A stretch of 64,000 nt of DNA, from positions 6,921 through 70,920 of the forward strand of contig NZ_BMBA01000003.1 of assembly GCF_017312485.1 (NCBI RefSeq), given 5' to 3'. The stretch comes from Clostridium zeae. GTDB lineage: Bacteria > Bacillota > Clostridia > Clostridiales > Clostridiaceae. Shown in pieces: positions 10,927 through 19,470 of the stretch. Each line of letters begins with the position of its first letter. Position 1 is the first letter of the stretch. The notes beneath the pieces were generated by a model, which saw only the letters and a list, made by a program, of their open reading frames with translations, did no database searches and was not told where the DNA came from. Position numbers and translations under genes: made by a program.

Positions 10927-10939
10927 AATATATAACTTC

Positions 10940-13243
10940 TTATAAAAGCTCTAAAGGAGCAAAACTTAATAATAAAGTTTTTATACCTTGACTGTCAAAA
11001 GCTATTGTGAGCTTAAGATCATCACCTTCATTGATTGTCTTTATAATAGTTCCTATTCCAAACTTTGGATGTCTTATTTTTCTTCCCATGGTAGCTTCAT
11101 TTTTTGTAAGCAAACCTCCTGAACTACTATCTAAGGTTTCCTTTAATTTTCTAGCTGCGTCAAGCATTGTTTCTTTTGAACCGCCTCTATTTGAAGAATA
11201 GTTACTATTATAATCACTTCTTAAGCTATGAGGATTTTTATTAAAATCTCTTCCTCCATAACTTGGCGAAGCCATCATAGAACTTCTTGTAGAAAGGCCT
11301 GCACTTGCATTTCCTTTTACAAACTCCTTCAATTCCTTAGGAATTTCACCTATAAAATCAGATTGCGGATATGCCACAGTTCTTCCGAAAACTTTTCTAA
11401 CTTCTGCTGAAGTCATATAAAGCACATTTCTAGCTCTAGTTATTCCAACATAGCATAGTCTTCTTGACTCTTCCATTTCACTTTCTGAATCAAAGGATGC
11501 TGTACCAGGAAATATCCCATTTTCCATACCAACCATAAATACTACCGGGAACTCTAACCCTTTAGCTGAGTGAACAGTCATCATAACCAAAGTGTCTGCA
11601 TTTTCATCCATATTATCAACATCTTGAACTAATGCAACCTTCTCTAAAAATGCACTAAGAGATTTATCTTCTTCATTACTCTTTTCAAAATCAACTGCTG
11701 CTGAAACTAATTCTTTTAAGTTTTCAACTCTGCTTTGATCTTCAGGCTCTTTAGAATCTTTAAGTTCTTTCATATATCCACTTTTATCTAAAATATATTC
11801 TATAAGCATTGATACTGGAATCTGTTCAGACATATCCATTAAGTTCTCCATAAGATCTGTAAACTTTCTTATTGAAGATATATTTCTAGGTGATAAAGTT
11901 GATATATTTTCACAGTCTAATAAAGAGTTATACAGACTATCATCATACTCATTTGCAAAATCCATAACTTTAGATACTGTTGCATCACCAATATTCCTCT
12001 TAGGCACATTTACTATTCTTCTAAGACTTATTGAATCAGCTGGGTTGTTTATTACTTTAAGGTAACCCATTAAGTCCTTAATTTCTTTTCTATCGTAGAA
12101 CTTAAGTCCTCCAATTATTCTGTATGGAATATCTCTTTTAATAAAGCAATCTTCAAATATACGTGATTGAGCATTTGTTCTATACAGTATAGCAAAGTCT
12201 TTATATGCTAAATCCTTCTCTTCCATAAACTTCTTTATTTCCGAAGCTATAAATTGTGCTTCATCATTATCAGAAAACGCTCTGTAAATTCTAATCTTTT
12301 CTCCATTTTCTGCTTCAGTTCTAAGTACCTTTGATTTTCTATTACTATTAAACTTAATAACATTATTTGCAGCATCAAGTATATTAGCCTTTGATCTATA
12401 GTTTTGCTCTAGCTTTACAACCTTAGCACCTTGATAATCTTTTTCAAAGTCTAATATATTTCTTATGTCAGCACCTCTCCAAGCATAAATACACTGATCA
12501 TCATCACCAACTACACAGATATTTTTATGCTTTGAAGCTAAAAGTTTCACAAACTCGTACTGACATCTATTAGTATCTTGATACTCATCTATCATTACAT
12601 ATTTAAACTTGTTTTGGTAAAAATCAAGCACTTCAGGATTGTTTTGAAATAACTCAACAGTTTTAAAAATCAAATCATCAAAATCTAAGGCATTGTTGTC
12701 TTTTAGCCTTTTTTGGTACATTATATATAAATCTGCAATTTTATTTCCTCGGAAATCACTCTCATATTGTCTTTTATATTGAGCCGGAGTAATTAAGTTA
12801 TCCTTTGCTTTTCCTATCTTTGAAATAATTTCTTGTTCTGTGATATCTTTATCATTTATATTAAGTTGCTTAATACATTCTTTTACTAAAGCCTTTTGAT
12901 CATAACTATCATATATTGTAAAGTCTTTTTTATAGCCAAGCTTTTCTATCTCACGTCTTAATATCTTTACACAAGATGAGTGGAAGGTAGAAATCCACAT
13001 ACTATCTGCTCTATCTCCAATTAATGATTTAACTCTTTCTCTCATTTCCTGAGCAGCTTTGTTAGTAAAAGTTATCGCTAAAATATTATATGGTTGTATA
13101 GCCCTTTCCTCTAACATATATGCTATTCTATAAGTTAAAACTCTTGTCTTTCCAGAGCCTGCCCCTGCAAGTATAAGTAACTGTCCATCTACAGTAGTAG
13201 CTGCTTCATATTGTTCCTTATTCAAAAGATTTTTCAAATCCAT
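10940..13243 (-). CDS. pcrA: ATP-dependent DNA helicase PcrA (UvrD/Rep family)
   Basis: A 767-residue superfamily 1A 3'-5' helicase used in repair and plasmid replication. Seen in order: Q motif (LNKEQYEAA), Walker A GAGSGKT at about 27-33, motif Ia TFTNKAAQEMRER, motif II DEYQDTN, motif III VGDDDQCIYAWRGAD, motif IV LEQNYRS, then TVHSAKGLEF and VGITRAR for motifs V and VI. The C-terminal tail with KIRHPKFGIGTI and an Asp-Gly-rich stretch is typical of PcrA of Firmicutes. ATG follows AAGGAG. Confidence 0.97.
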   Translation of the reverse strand: MDLKNLLNKEQYEAATTVDGQLLILAGAGSGKTRVLTYRIAYMLEERAIQPYNILAITFTNKAAQEMRERVKSLIGDRADSMWISTFHSSCVKILRREIEKLGYKKDFTIYDSYDQKALVKECIKQLNINDKDITEQEIISKIGKAKDNLITPAQYKRQYESDFRGNKIADLYIMYQKRLKDNNALDFDDLIFKTVELFQNNPEVLDFYQNKFKYVMIDEYQDTNRCQYEFVKLLASKHKNICVVGDDDQCIYAWRGADIRNILDFEKDYQGAKVVKLEQNYRSKANILDAANNVIKFNSNRKSKVLRTEAENGEKIRIYRAFSDNDEAQFIASEIKKFMEEKDLAYKDFAILYRTNAQSRIFEDCFIKRDIPYRIIGGLKFYDRKEIKDLMGYLKVINNPADSISLRRIVNVPKRNIGDATVSKVMDFANEYDDSLYNSLLDCENISTLSPRNISSIRKFTDLMENLMDMSEQIPVSMLIEYILDKSGYMKELKDSKEPEDQSRVENLKELVSAAVDFEKSNEEDKSLSAFLEKVALVQDVDNMDENADTLVMMTVHSAKGLEFPVVFMVGMENGIFPGTASFDSESEMEESRRLCYVGITRARNVLYMTSAEVRKVFGRTVAYPQSDFIGEIPKELKEFVKGNASAGLSTRSSMMASPSYGGRDFNKNPHSLRSDYNSNYSSNRGGSKETMLDAARKLKETLDSSSGGLLTKNEATMGRKIRHPKFGIGTIIKTINEGDDLKLTIAFDSQGIKTLLLSFAPLELL

Positions 13244-13391
13244 ATAATCACTCCTTAAATATTAAAAATCGTTTAGGCCGTAATGCCTTGATTTTTTCTG
13301 CATCTTACCCTCTAATCCTATGTGATTAAAAATAGTAAAAAACTATCTCATCTATAAGTTTTAATGAAATATAGTATATTTTTATAAATGC

Positions 13392-13418
13392 AAAAAGAGG
13401 AATAATATTCCTCTTTTT
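13392..13418. terminator. Bidirectional hairpin terminator
   Basis: AAAAAGAGGAAT and its complement around a three-base loop, with A- and T-runs on both sides. No gene ends close by on either strand, so what it terminates is unclear. Confidence 0.7.
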
Positions 13419-13429
13419 ATTATAGTCAA

Positions 13430-13912
13430 GTATGGTTATATTATATCATATTTATTACTTTTGTTGGTATATAAAGATATACCATTTCTATATATACCTT
13501 ACTTTACATTTTTAGTATAAGAATTGAAGTAGTACATATTTAAAGGCAAGGTTTGCATATATATTAGTTCTATTTAATTTGCTTCATAAACTAGTCATCT
13601 AACGTATAATTACTTAAATGTTTTTATAAACAAAACTTATTCTACTGCAAGAATCTCTTAATGAAAGTAAATCATACATTGCTCCATACGGAGACAGATA
13701 TATAAATTTAATAGATATTAGTTCTAATATGTTTTATTCATAAGAGTATTTAAAATAGACTTTAAGTATAGAATATAAGACATTAAAAAACTTTAAATAC
13801 TCTTTATACATAAACAATGAATTAATATATATACTATATATTAATTCATCCTAATTATGCAATTTTTCAATAGTTACATGATTTATTTCTTGCAAATATA
13901 TTTTTAGACAAA
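13430..13912. other. Long AT-rich non-coding stretch
   Basis: No credible gene on either strand. It holds a 13-base-arm AT palindrome at 13819-13847 (arm GAATTAATATATA). It also holds a pair of complementary arms AAGAGTATTTAAA/TTTAAATACTCTT around 13744-13803 with a loop of some 40 bases. Neither matches an RNA class I know. Confidence 0.4.
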
Positions 13913-13944
13913 TAAAAAAACGCAACCCTTGGGGCTAGGTTGCG
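13913..13944 (-). terminator. Terminator of the small-RNA candidate
   Basis: Seven-pair stem CGCAACC/GGTTGCG (13921-13944) with a ten-base loop, followed by T7 on the minus strand. Confidence 0.8.
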
Positions 13945-14002
13945 CTTCAGCAATAAGCAATAAATAAAAAGGGGGCTATTTATTCCTTTTATTTATCCTT
14001 GC
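13913..14002 (-). ncRNA. Candidate small RNA (unassigned)
   Basis: A minus-strand unit with its own promoter. The predicted start is near 14002. A first hairpin pairs ATAAATAAAAGG with a CCTTTTTATTTAT-like arm, and a second stem CGCAACC/GGTTGCG is followed by seven T. No reading frame of note lies inside. Both loops are C-rich (AGCCCCC and AGCCCC), a feature shared with small RNAs that pair with ribosome binding sites. The class is unknown, and expression is inferred only from the signals. Confidence 0.5.
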
Positions 14003-14008
14003 AGAATT

Positions 14009-14037
14009 ATTATATATAATTGCTTTTTAAAAAGCAA
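14009..14037 (-). promoter_or_regulatory. Promoter of the small-RNA candidate
   Basis: On the minus strand TTGCTT (14032-14037) and TATAAT (14009-14014) are exactly 17 bases apart. Confidence 0.65.
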
Positions 14038-14097
14038 GTCTATTTTGAAAAAAATATTGTAAATAATATATTACTATGAATGAAAAAATTTCATATT

Positions 14098-14814
14098 TTA
14101 GCAGTTTATTAACACATTTAACTCTTCTTCTGTCAATTCTCTATATTCACCTTCTTCTAAACTTTCATCCAAAGGTAAATTTCCAAACTTTATTCTTCTA
14201 AGATATACTACCTTTTTCCCTACTGCTTCAAACATTCTCTTAACCTGATGGTACTTTCCTTCTTGAACAGTGACTAAAACCTTAGAACCTTCTTCTGTAG
14301 CTTCCTCTATCTCAAGCTTAGCACTCATGCATTCATACCCGTCATCAAGTACTATCCCTTTTTCAAAAGCTTTTATATCTTGCTCATTAACAGCCTTATC
14401 AATTTCAGCATAATATACCTTATCAACATGCCATTTAGGGGATATAAGCTTGTGATTAAGTTCTCCATCATTGGTTATAAGTAAAAGCCCTACCGTATCC
14501 TTATCAAGTCTACCTACCGGGAAAGGGTTAAACACCTGGTGTTCTGGATAAAGAATATCGATAACAGTCTCATCCCTATTATCAAAGGTTGCAGATATTA
14601 CACCATCTGGCTTATTCATCATTAAATATATGTATTTTCTATAGAATATTTCTTCACCATTAATAACTATCTTTGATTTTTCTGGATCTAGCTGTAATCC
14701 ATTGTCCTTAACAACCTTATCATCCACAACCACTCCACCAGCTTTAACTAATGCCTTTATCTCTTTTCTTGAGCCATATCCCAAGTTTGAAAGAATTTTA
14801 TCAAGTCTCTCCAA
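14098..14814 (-). CDS. RsuA/RluB-family rRNA pseudouridine synthase
   Basis: A 238-residue enzyme that isomerises a uridine in rRNA. Residues 1-55 form an S4 RNA-binding domain (RLDKILSNLGYGSRKE). The catalytic domain has the family motif GRLDKDTVGLLL with catalytic D104, and the C-terminal YHQVKRMFEAVGKKVVYLRRIKFG. Length and motif fit RsuA (position 516 of 16S rRNA), but RluB-type activity cannot be excluded. It is monocistronic. Confidence 0.9.
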   Translation of the reverse strand: MERLDKILSNLGYGSRKEIKALVKAGGVVVDDKVVKDNGLQLDPEKSKIVINGEEIFYRKYIYLMMNKPDGVISATFDNRDETVIDILYPEHQVFNPFPVGRLDKDTVGLLLITNDGELNHKLISPKWHVDKVYYAEIDKAVNEQDIKAFEKGIVLDDGYECMSAKLEIEEATEEGSKVLVTVQEGKYHQVKRMFEAVGKKVVYLRRIKFGNLPLDESLEEGEYRELTEEELNVLINC

Positions 14815-14927
14815 AATAACACTCCTTTTTCAATATATTGCAACTAAGTTTTATGTTTAAATCTACTATTGAAATTTAGGAGTGACTCATAAATTTCAAC
14901 ATCATGATTAAACATACTCTAACTTAA

Positions 14928-14953
14928 AAGACTGCACCAAAAAGCACAGTCTT
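14928..14953 (-). terminator. Terminator of the transglycosylase gene
   Basis: AAGACTG/CAGTCTT stem with a twelve-base loop just after the stop codon on the minus strand. The T-rich tail is short. Confidence 0.6.
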
Positions 14954-14957
14954 CTTA

Positions 14958-15713
14958 TTATACACCATTTTTAAAATAATTCATTACGCTACCTACGTAA
15001 TTTACTGTTTCACGAGGCATTTTATATATTTCACTTGATGAACCTACACCTCTTCTTTGCATTGTCCCTGGACCACCATTATATGCAGCTAAAGCCATTT
15101 CTGTATTTCCATTATACTTATTCAAATATCCTTTTAGAAGCTTCGTACCACCATTTATATTCTGCTCTATATTAAAAGGGTCTGTAATTCCTAATCCACT
15201 AAAGTTTTCAGGCATAATCTGCATGATACCTGTAGCTCCAGCACCAGAAACAGAATAAGGATTAAATCCAGACTCTTGCTTTATTATTGCTCTTATCAAA
15301 TCTTGATTAACTCCATATTTTTGAGAAGCCTGTGCTATAGCATTGTCAATTCTGTCCATATTGCTACCACTTGTGTTTGAACCTTTGGAGGTTAGCTTTA
15401 AGACTGCATTTGAATAAGGGTTTAAATTATTTAAATCTAGCTGCTTATCACTATCATAGCTATCAAGTGAAGTTTGCCCTAATTTACTAAGATCAGTTCC
15501 AGCTAAAACATTTTGATCTACTGTAGTTCCATCAGCAGAAGTACCACCACCAGTTAATGCACTTAATATATTACTGTTACTATTGTCTTCTGTAAGGTTC
15601 TTCATAAGACTTTCCATAACCATATCGAAGGCTGGAGAATTTCCCATTGCCTGTTTCATATATGTAGAAAGCATCTGAACTCCTAACATCTGTTCTGCAT
15701 TATCTATTTTCAT
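14958..15713 (-). CDS. Lytic transglycosylase, SLT domain
   Basis: 251 residues. The C-terminal half (about 115-245) is an SLT/GH23 domain. It has YGVNQDLIRAIIKQESGFNP with the catalytic Glu in KQES, then GATGIMQIMPEN, a GGTKLLKGYL helix and ALAAYNGGPG. It cuts peptidoglycan glycan strands, leaving anhydromuramic ends. The N-terminal 110 residues are Ser/Asn/Gly-rich and flexible, without a clear signal peptide. This is also seen in transglycosylases exported with flagellar or other assembly systems. No flagellar genes are in the window. Confidence 0.88.
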   Translation of the reverse strand: MKIDNAEQMLGVQMLSTYMKQAMGNSPAFDMVMESLMKNLTEDNSNSNILSALTGGGTSADGTTVDQNVLAGTDLSKLGQTSLDSYDSDKQLDLNNLNPYSNAVLKLTSKGSNTSGSNMDRIDNAIAQASQKYGVNQDLIRAIIKQESGFNPYSVSGAGATGIMQIMPENFSGLGITDPFNIEQNINGGTKLLKGYLNKYNGNTEMALAAYNGGPGTMQRRGVGSSSEIYKMPRETVNYVGSVMNYFKNGV

Positions 15714-16085
15714 TAACTCACATCCTAAAGTTTAATTATATATCAGTTTATATGTAAAAATTTTATGATAAAAACAAAAATATCCATCCTTCATATTATC
15801 GCTATAATTATTTTACCACTTTAGAGATTTAATTGTATATTTCTTATTTTTTTATTTAATTTTAAGCTTACTGCTAAGATTCAACATATTAATTTACTCT
15901 CACTTATATTATTAGCTTTTAATTTACAGTTATTCTTAATAGAGTTCCTAACTCAACTACTAATTTATACATGCCTTAAAATCCCCAGAAGCCTGGATTT
16001 TCGAACAAATATAAATTAAGTTTCGATATAGATACTCTTTAATAAGGCTCCTATCAAAATAAAATGATAGGAGCCTAACTTAATC
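15714..16085. other. Spacer with hairpin
   Basis: Nothing coding. A strong hairpin AGGCTCCTATCA/TGATAGGAGCCT lies at 16045-16076, just after the stop of the repeat protein gene, and probably terminates it although its T-run is weak. I see no other signal. Confidence 0.6.
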
Positions 16086-18092
16086 TTACTCTTCAACTTT
16101 AAATTCAAAAATGTCATAGTCTTCATATGCACATTTCTTATAATAACTTTTTGCAAGAACCAGTATTCTGTATGAACCTTCTATAAATGGCATCAAAGTA
16201 TAATAACTTTTTCTTGAATATTTTTGTACCAATATCCAATTTCCTTTTTCCATTAGATAAAATTCATAGCAAACCTCTTTTCCACCACAACTTTCTACAT
16301 TGATGTTAATCTCATCACTAATCTTATAATAGGTTTTATTGCATAGTATTTTAGTTCCAGTTACTGGTGGCGCTTCATTTACATAAATAGTAATGGTTTT
16401 TTTACTATCAAACCCTTCGATGCACTTCTTATTTTTCGCGTACATTTCTACTATATACTTACCAGCTCTTTTTGGCTTAAAAGTAAACTTTTTGTTTGTT
16501 ATAAAATCCGTTTCTTCAACTGTGTGCCCATCAATTGATATTGCATACTTTACTAAAGTATCCTTAGTATTTTGGCTTATTACCTCAAATTCAACATCAT
16601 CCTCTATCAGATAATACTCTTTAGATGGAAGCAGAACATAATCTATATTCCCTTCAATGTACTCTTTAACATTAAAATATATAAATTGATGACTATCATA
16701 TTCTTTATCTGAATATTTATCTTTTACCTTAATTTCAAGTTCGTATTCCCCGGAAACTTCAGGTGTGAAATTAACCCAGTTAGCATTTCCATAGCTTACT
16801 CTTTCTTTTTCTTTTTTATCTTTATAAACCACAAAACTATACTTTGGATCTATACCACCTTCTGTTATAACCTTTATATTTATTGGCTCATTTATTATAT
16901 AGTGGTTATTTCTATCCACAACTACATCTGTTATTTTTACAACCTTTTGTCTTTTTTTCTCCACAAAGAACTCTAGGCTTTTCTTATCTTCATATTCACC
17001 TGTAAAAGATTCATCTCTAACAAACAAAGTAATTCTATACTGTCCTTCATATTTAGGTTCCCACAGAAAACTACTTGTCCTTATATATCCTGAATCTTCA
17101 CCATAATTGCCATCAATCTTGAACTTATATAATAGATGCTTTCCACCTTCAACTACAGCTCTAAGTAAAATCTTACTTCCTTCTGCTTGAGGCGAGTTAA
17201 GATCAGTAGTAAAAGTCTTTATATTTATAGCATGATACGGCTTAACTTCATACACAATTATAGCCCTATCGTCATATTCTCTCTCCGAATACATATCTCT
17301 TGCTAAACACAATATTTTATAACTTCCAGGTACTTTTTCACAAAAACTTACCATTCTTCTTGAAGAATAATCTTGTATACAAATCGTCTTACCCTCTGGA
17401 TTAATCTTCAAAAATTTATATAAAGTAGTTCTAGTATCATCTTGCCTTGTATATACTTGAAATATTAGCTCCTCTTCAACAAGAAGATCACTAGTAAGAC
17501 ATTTAAAATCTATAATCTCAGGTCTTGCTATATCTTTAACTTTAAAAGATACTGTCCTAAAGTCATCAAAATTATCTTTTGAATCAGGAACCTTGCACTC
17601 AACCAATATATCATGCTTACCTACTTCGGTGGCAGTGAAAGATAAGGTATTTTCTGTGCAATAATCCTTTATAAGCTCCCATCCATCTTTTCCACTAATC
17701 CAATATTTATACATAGATGGAGAATTATTAGTTTCAACCTGAATAGTTATTTTTTTTCCTATTTCAATTTCTTCATTTTCTATATATACATCCTTAATTA
17801 GGTTTTCTGGTTTTTCACCAATAAGAAAATCGCCTCTTACAATAAAATCAAAAGGCTTTTTTGACCCTTCTTTCTTCACTTGTACCATTATAAAATACTT
17901 ACCATCATTCTTTGGTATCCAAGCGCAGCTAGTATCTTTTGAAAAGTCTTTAATCTCATCCCATATACCATCTTTCCCAACTAAGAACTTAAAAGAATAT
18001 TCTTCGCCCGAATAGTTACCTATACTTATGTTTATTGCTGCATCTTTTTCTTGAGGACTATTTTTGTCAAAAACCAGAACTAACTCTTCCAT
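16086..18092 (-). CDS. Protein of seven Y_Y_Y-like (triple tyrosine motif) repeats
   Basis: 668 residues made almost entirely of about seven beta-sandwich repeats of roughly 90 residues. Each repeat has a Tyr/Phe-rich strand near its middle and ends in a pattern like G-x-Y-x-I-x-V-x-x-K with a later F-x-V. Examples are EGQYRITLFVRD, SGEYELEIKVKD and AGKYIVEMYAKN. This matches the triple tyrosine motif (Y_Y_Y) family of clostridia. There is no signal peptide, membrane span or anchor, so location is unclear. It is monocistronic, and its function is unknown. Confidence 0.75.
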   Translation of the reverse strand: MEELVLVFDKNSPQEKDAAINISIGNYSGEEYSFKFLVGKDGIWDEIKDFSKDTSCAWIPKNDGKYFIMVQVKKEGSKKPFDFIVRGDFLIGEKPENLIKDVYIENEEIEIGKKITIQVETNNSPSMYKYWISGKDGWELIKDYCTENTLSFTATEVGKHDILVECKVPDSKDNFDDFRTVSFKVKDIARPEIIDFKCLTSDLLVEEELIFQVYTRQDDTRTTLYKFLKINPEGKTICIQDYSSRRMVSFCEKVPGSYKILCLARDMYSEREYDDRAIIVYEVKPYHAINIKTFTTDLNSPQAEGSKILLRAVVEGGKHLLYKFKIDGNYGEDSGYIRTSSFLWEPKYEGQYRITLFVRDESFTGEYEDKKSLEFFVEKKRQKVVKITDVVVDRNNHYIINEPINIKVITEGGIDPKYSFVVYKDKKEKERVSYGNANWVNFTPEVSGEYELEIKVKDKYSDKEYDSHQFIYFNVKEYIEGNIDYVLLPSKEYYLIEDDVEFEVISQNTKDTLVKYAISIDGHTVEETDFITNKKFTFKPKRAGKYIVEMYAKNKKCIEGFDSKKTITIYVNEAPPVTGTKILCNKTYYKISDEININVESCGGKEVCYEFYLMEKGNWILVQKYSRKSYYTLMPFIEGSYRILVLAKSYYKKCAYEDYDIFEFKVEE

Positions 18093-18516
18093 AAAATCTC
18101 AGCACCTCTTGTTTATTATTTTCACCCTTTGGTACATACCCCAATCTTAGGTATCTAATTCTCCCCTAACTGATTTAGTTAAATGGCCTATTCTCAGTAA
18201 ATTTTTTTAATATCTAAGGTTACATTAATACCTTCATCTATATTTATAAACTACTATATCAAAATAATTATATTACATTTCCCATTAATTGTAAAATCTT
18301 TGTTGTATTTTTACAATCTATATTGTATATTTCAGAAAACTCTTACTTTTTATGATAAGACATAGACTATTAAATAACAAGCTAAAGATTCCAATATTAT
18401 CTATAAATTAAAGTCTATATGATAAAATCATATTAATTCTTTCATAAGCTCATTAAAGCATAGGCTGCATAACCACTAAATTTCATAAAGTTAAAATAAA
18501 AGGCTTGAAAGATGTT
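18093..18516. other. Spacer with repeat arm B
   Basis: No gene. The stretch holds the inverted-orientation repeat arm at 18417-18484 and the terminator that overlaps the end of the YqxD-like gene. The first 300 bases show nothing I can support. Confidence 0.5.
18417..18484 (-). repeat. Dispersed intergenic repeat, solo arm B
   Basis: On the minus strand it reads AAATTTAGTGGTTATGCAG... and ends in AGAATTAATATGATTTTATC. It aligns over its length with arms A, C, D and E. It is closest to arm D, in which AAAATCATATTAATTCT and AAGCTCATTAAAGCAT are shared. Confidence 0.65.
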
Positions 18517-18535
18517 TTATCATTCTTCCAAGCCT
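18501..18535 (-). terminator. Terminator of the YqxD-like gene
   Basis: AGGCTTG/CAAGCCT stem followed by TTTATTTT on the minus strand. One arm lies inside the last codons of the gene. Confidence 0.75.
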
Positions 18536-18963
18536 ATTTCTATTAATCTCTTTAATGATCTATATAGTTTTAAATCATCTTCTTCAGTTCTTTTTTTATG
18601 AGTTCCAGTTCTTCCACCACTTCTTCTAACTTTTTGAGATATATGTCTTTCAAAAAGTAATCTATCAATATTTTTATCGTCGTATATATTTCCCTTAGGA
18701 TTCAATGCATAGCAACCTCTTCCAAGAACCATAGCTGCTACTCCATAATCTTGAGTTATTATTATATCTCCCTTTTTAGCATTGTTTATTATATACATAT
18801 CAACGCTTTGAAAGCCACTTTCCACAATAACAACCCTACTATAATCTGATGATATCAAATGATGCATATCGCAATATATATCAACTTCTATATTATGTTC
18901 CATAGCTGCTTTTTCTATATACGCTTTACCTGGACATCCATCACCATCTACAATTATTTTCAT
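18520..18963 (-). CDS. YaiI/YqxD-family protein (DUF188)
   Basis: 147 residues, the usual length of this PIN-like family. The N-terminal IIVDGDGCPGK replaces the more common DADACPVK. SRVVIVESGFQSVD, GDIIITQDYGVAAMVLGRGC and the C-terminal RRSGGRTGTHKKRTEEDD are family signatures. A nuclease-like fold is known, but the cellular role is not. It is monocistronic. Confidence 0.9.
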   Translation of the reverse strand: MKIIVDGDGCPGKAYIEKAAMEHNIEVDIYCDMHHLISSDYSRVVIVESGFQSVDMYIINNAKKGDIIITQDYGVAAMVLGRGCYALNPKGNIYDDKNIDRLLFERHISQKVRRSGGRTGTHKKRTEEDDLKLYRSLKRLIEIGLEE

Positions 18964-19193
18964 GCTATTCTCCTTCTTAATTTTTTAAGTGCTCAATATA
19001 TATAATCCATCTTTTGTATACAAACTCGGTTATTAATTCTACAAATCATTAATGAGAAATAACTACTTAGTTAAATTTTATTTGGGATTGGTCTATCTAT
19101 TACAAAGTATTCACGTTAATATTATTATTTCAATTAATATGCTTCCATTATACTCTTTTGATACACCTATAAAGGGCATATTTATAATATTGT

Positions 19194-19390
19194 TAAAATT
19201 AAATGGTTATGCAGGAGATGCTATATGAGCGAGCTATTAGAATTAAATGATTTTTTCAGATGGAATGGCGTTAAGAAACTGTACTGTTCGAACGTAGTGA
19301 GTTTACAGTTTTAGCCATGTAATATGACAAAATCATATTAATTCTCTGCGCAAGCTCATTAAAGCATTGGATGTATGACCATTTAATTTC
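19194..19390. repeat. Imperfect palindromic element (MITE-like), arms C and D
   Basis: Two inverted arms, 19194-19258 and 19321-19390, are complementary over nearly their whole length (outer ends AAATTAAATGGTTATGCA and its near complement). About 60 bases between them hold a second hairpin, AACTGTA...TTACAGTT. The whole unit can fold into one long hairpin. Solo arms occur at 8446, 18417 and 27790. No transposase is encoded. A 30-codon frame opening at ATG 19225 follows GGAG but looks like a by-product of the repeat. Confidence 0.6.
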
Positions 19391-19436
19391 AACACATCAC
19401 TTTAACAGTACCTAGTAGTAATACTAAAATTAATAG

Positions 19437-19460
19437 AAACTCAGCAATAATGCTGAGTTT
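19437..19460 (-). terminator. Terminator of pgi
   Basis: Ten-base stem AAACTCAGCA/TGCTGAGTTT with a four-base loop, just after the pgi stop codon on the minus strand. Confidence 0.75.
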
Positions 19461-19470
19461 CTTAAAAAAA

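Noticed and set aside
19225-19314. Small frame starting MSELLELNDF in the palindromic element, preceded by GGAG
   Set aside because: It lies wholly inside the repeat. The matching copy at 27790 has a stop after six codons, so the repeat is conserved but not the frame.
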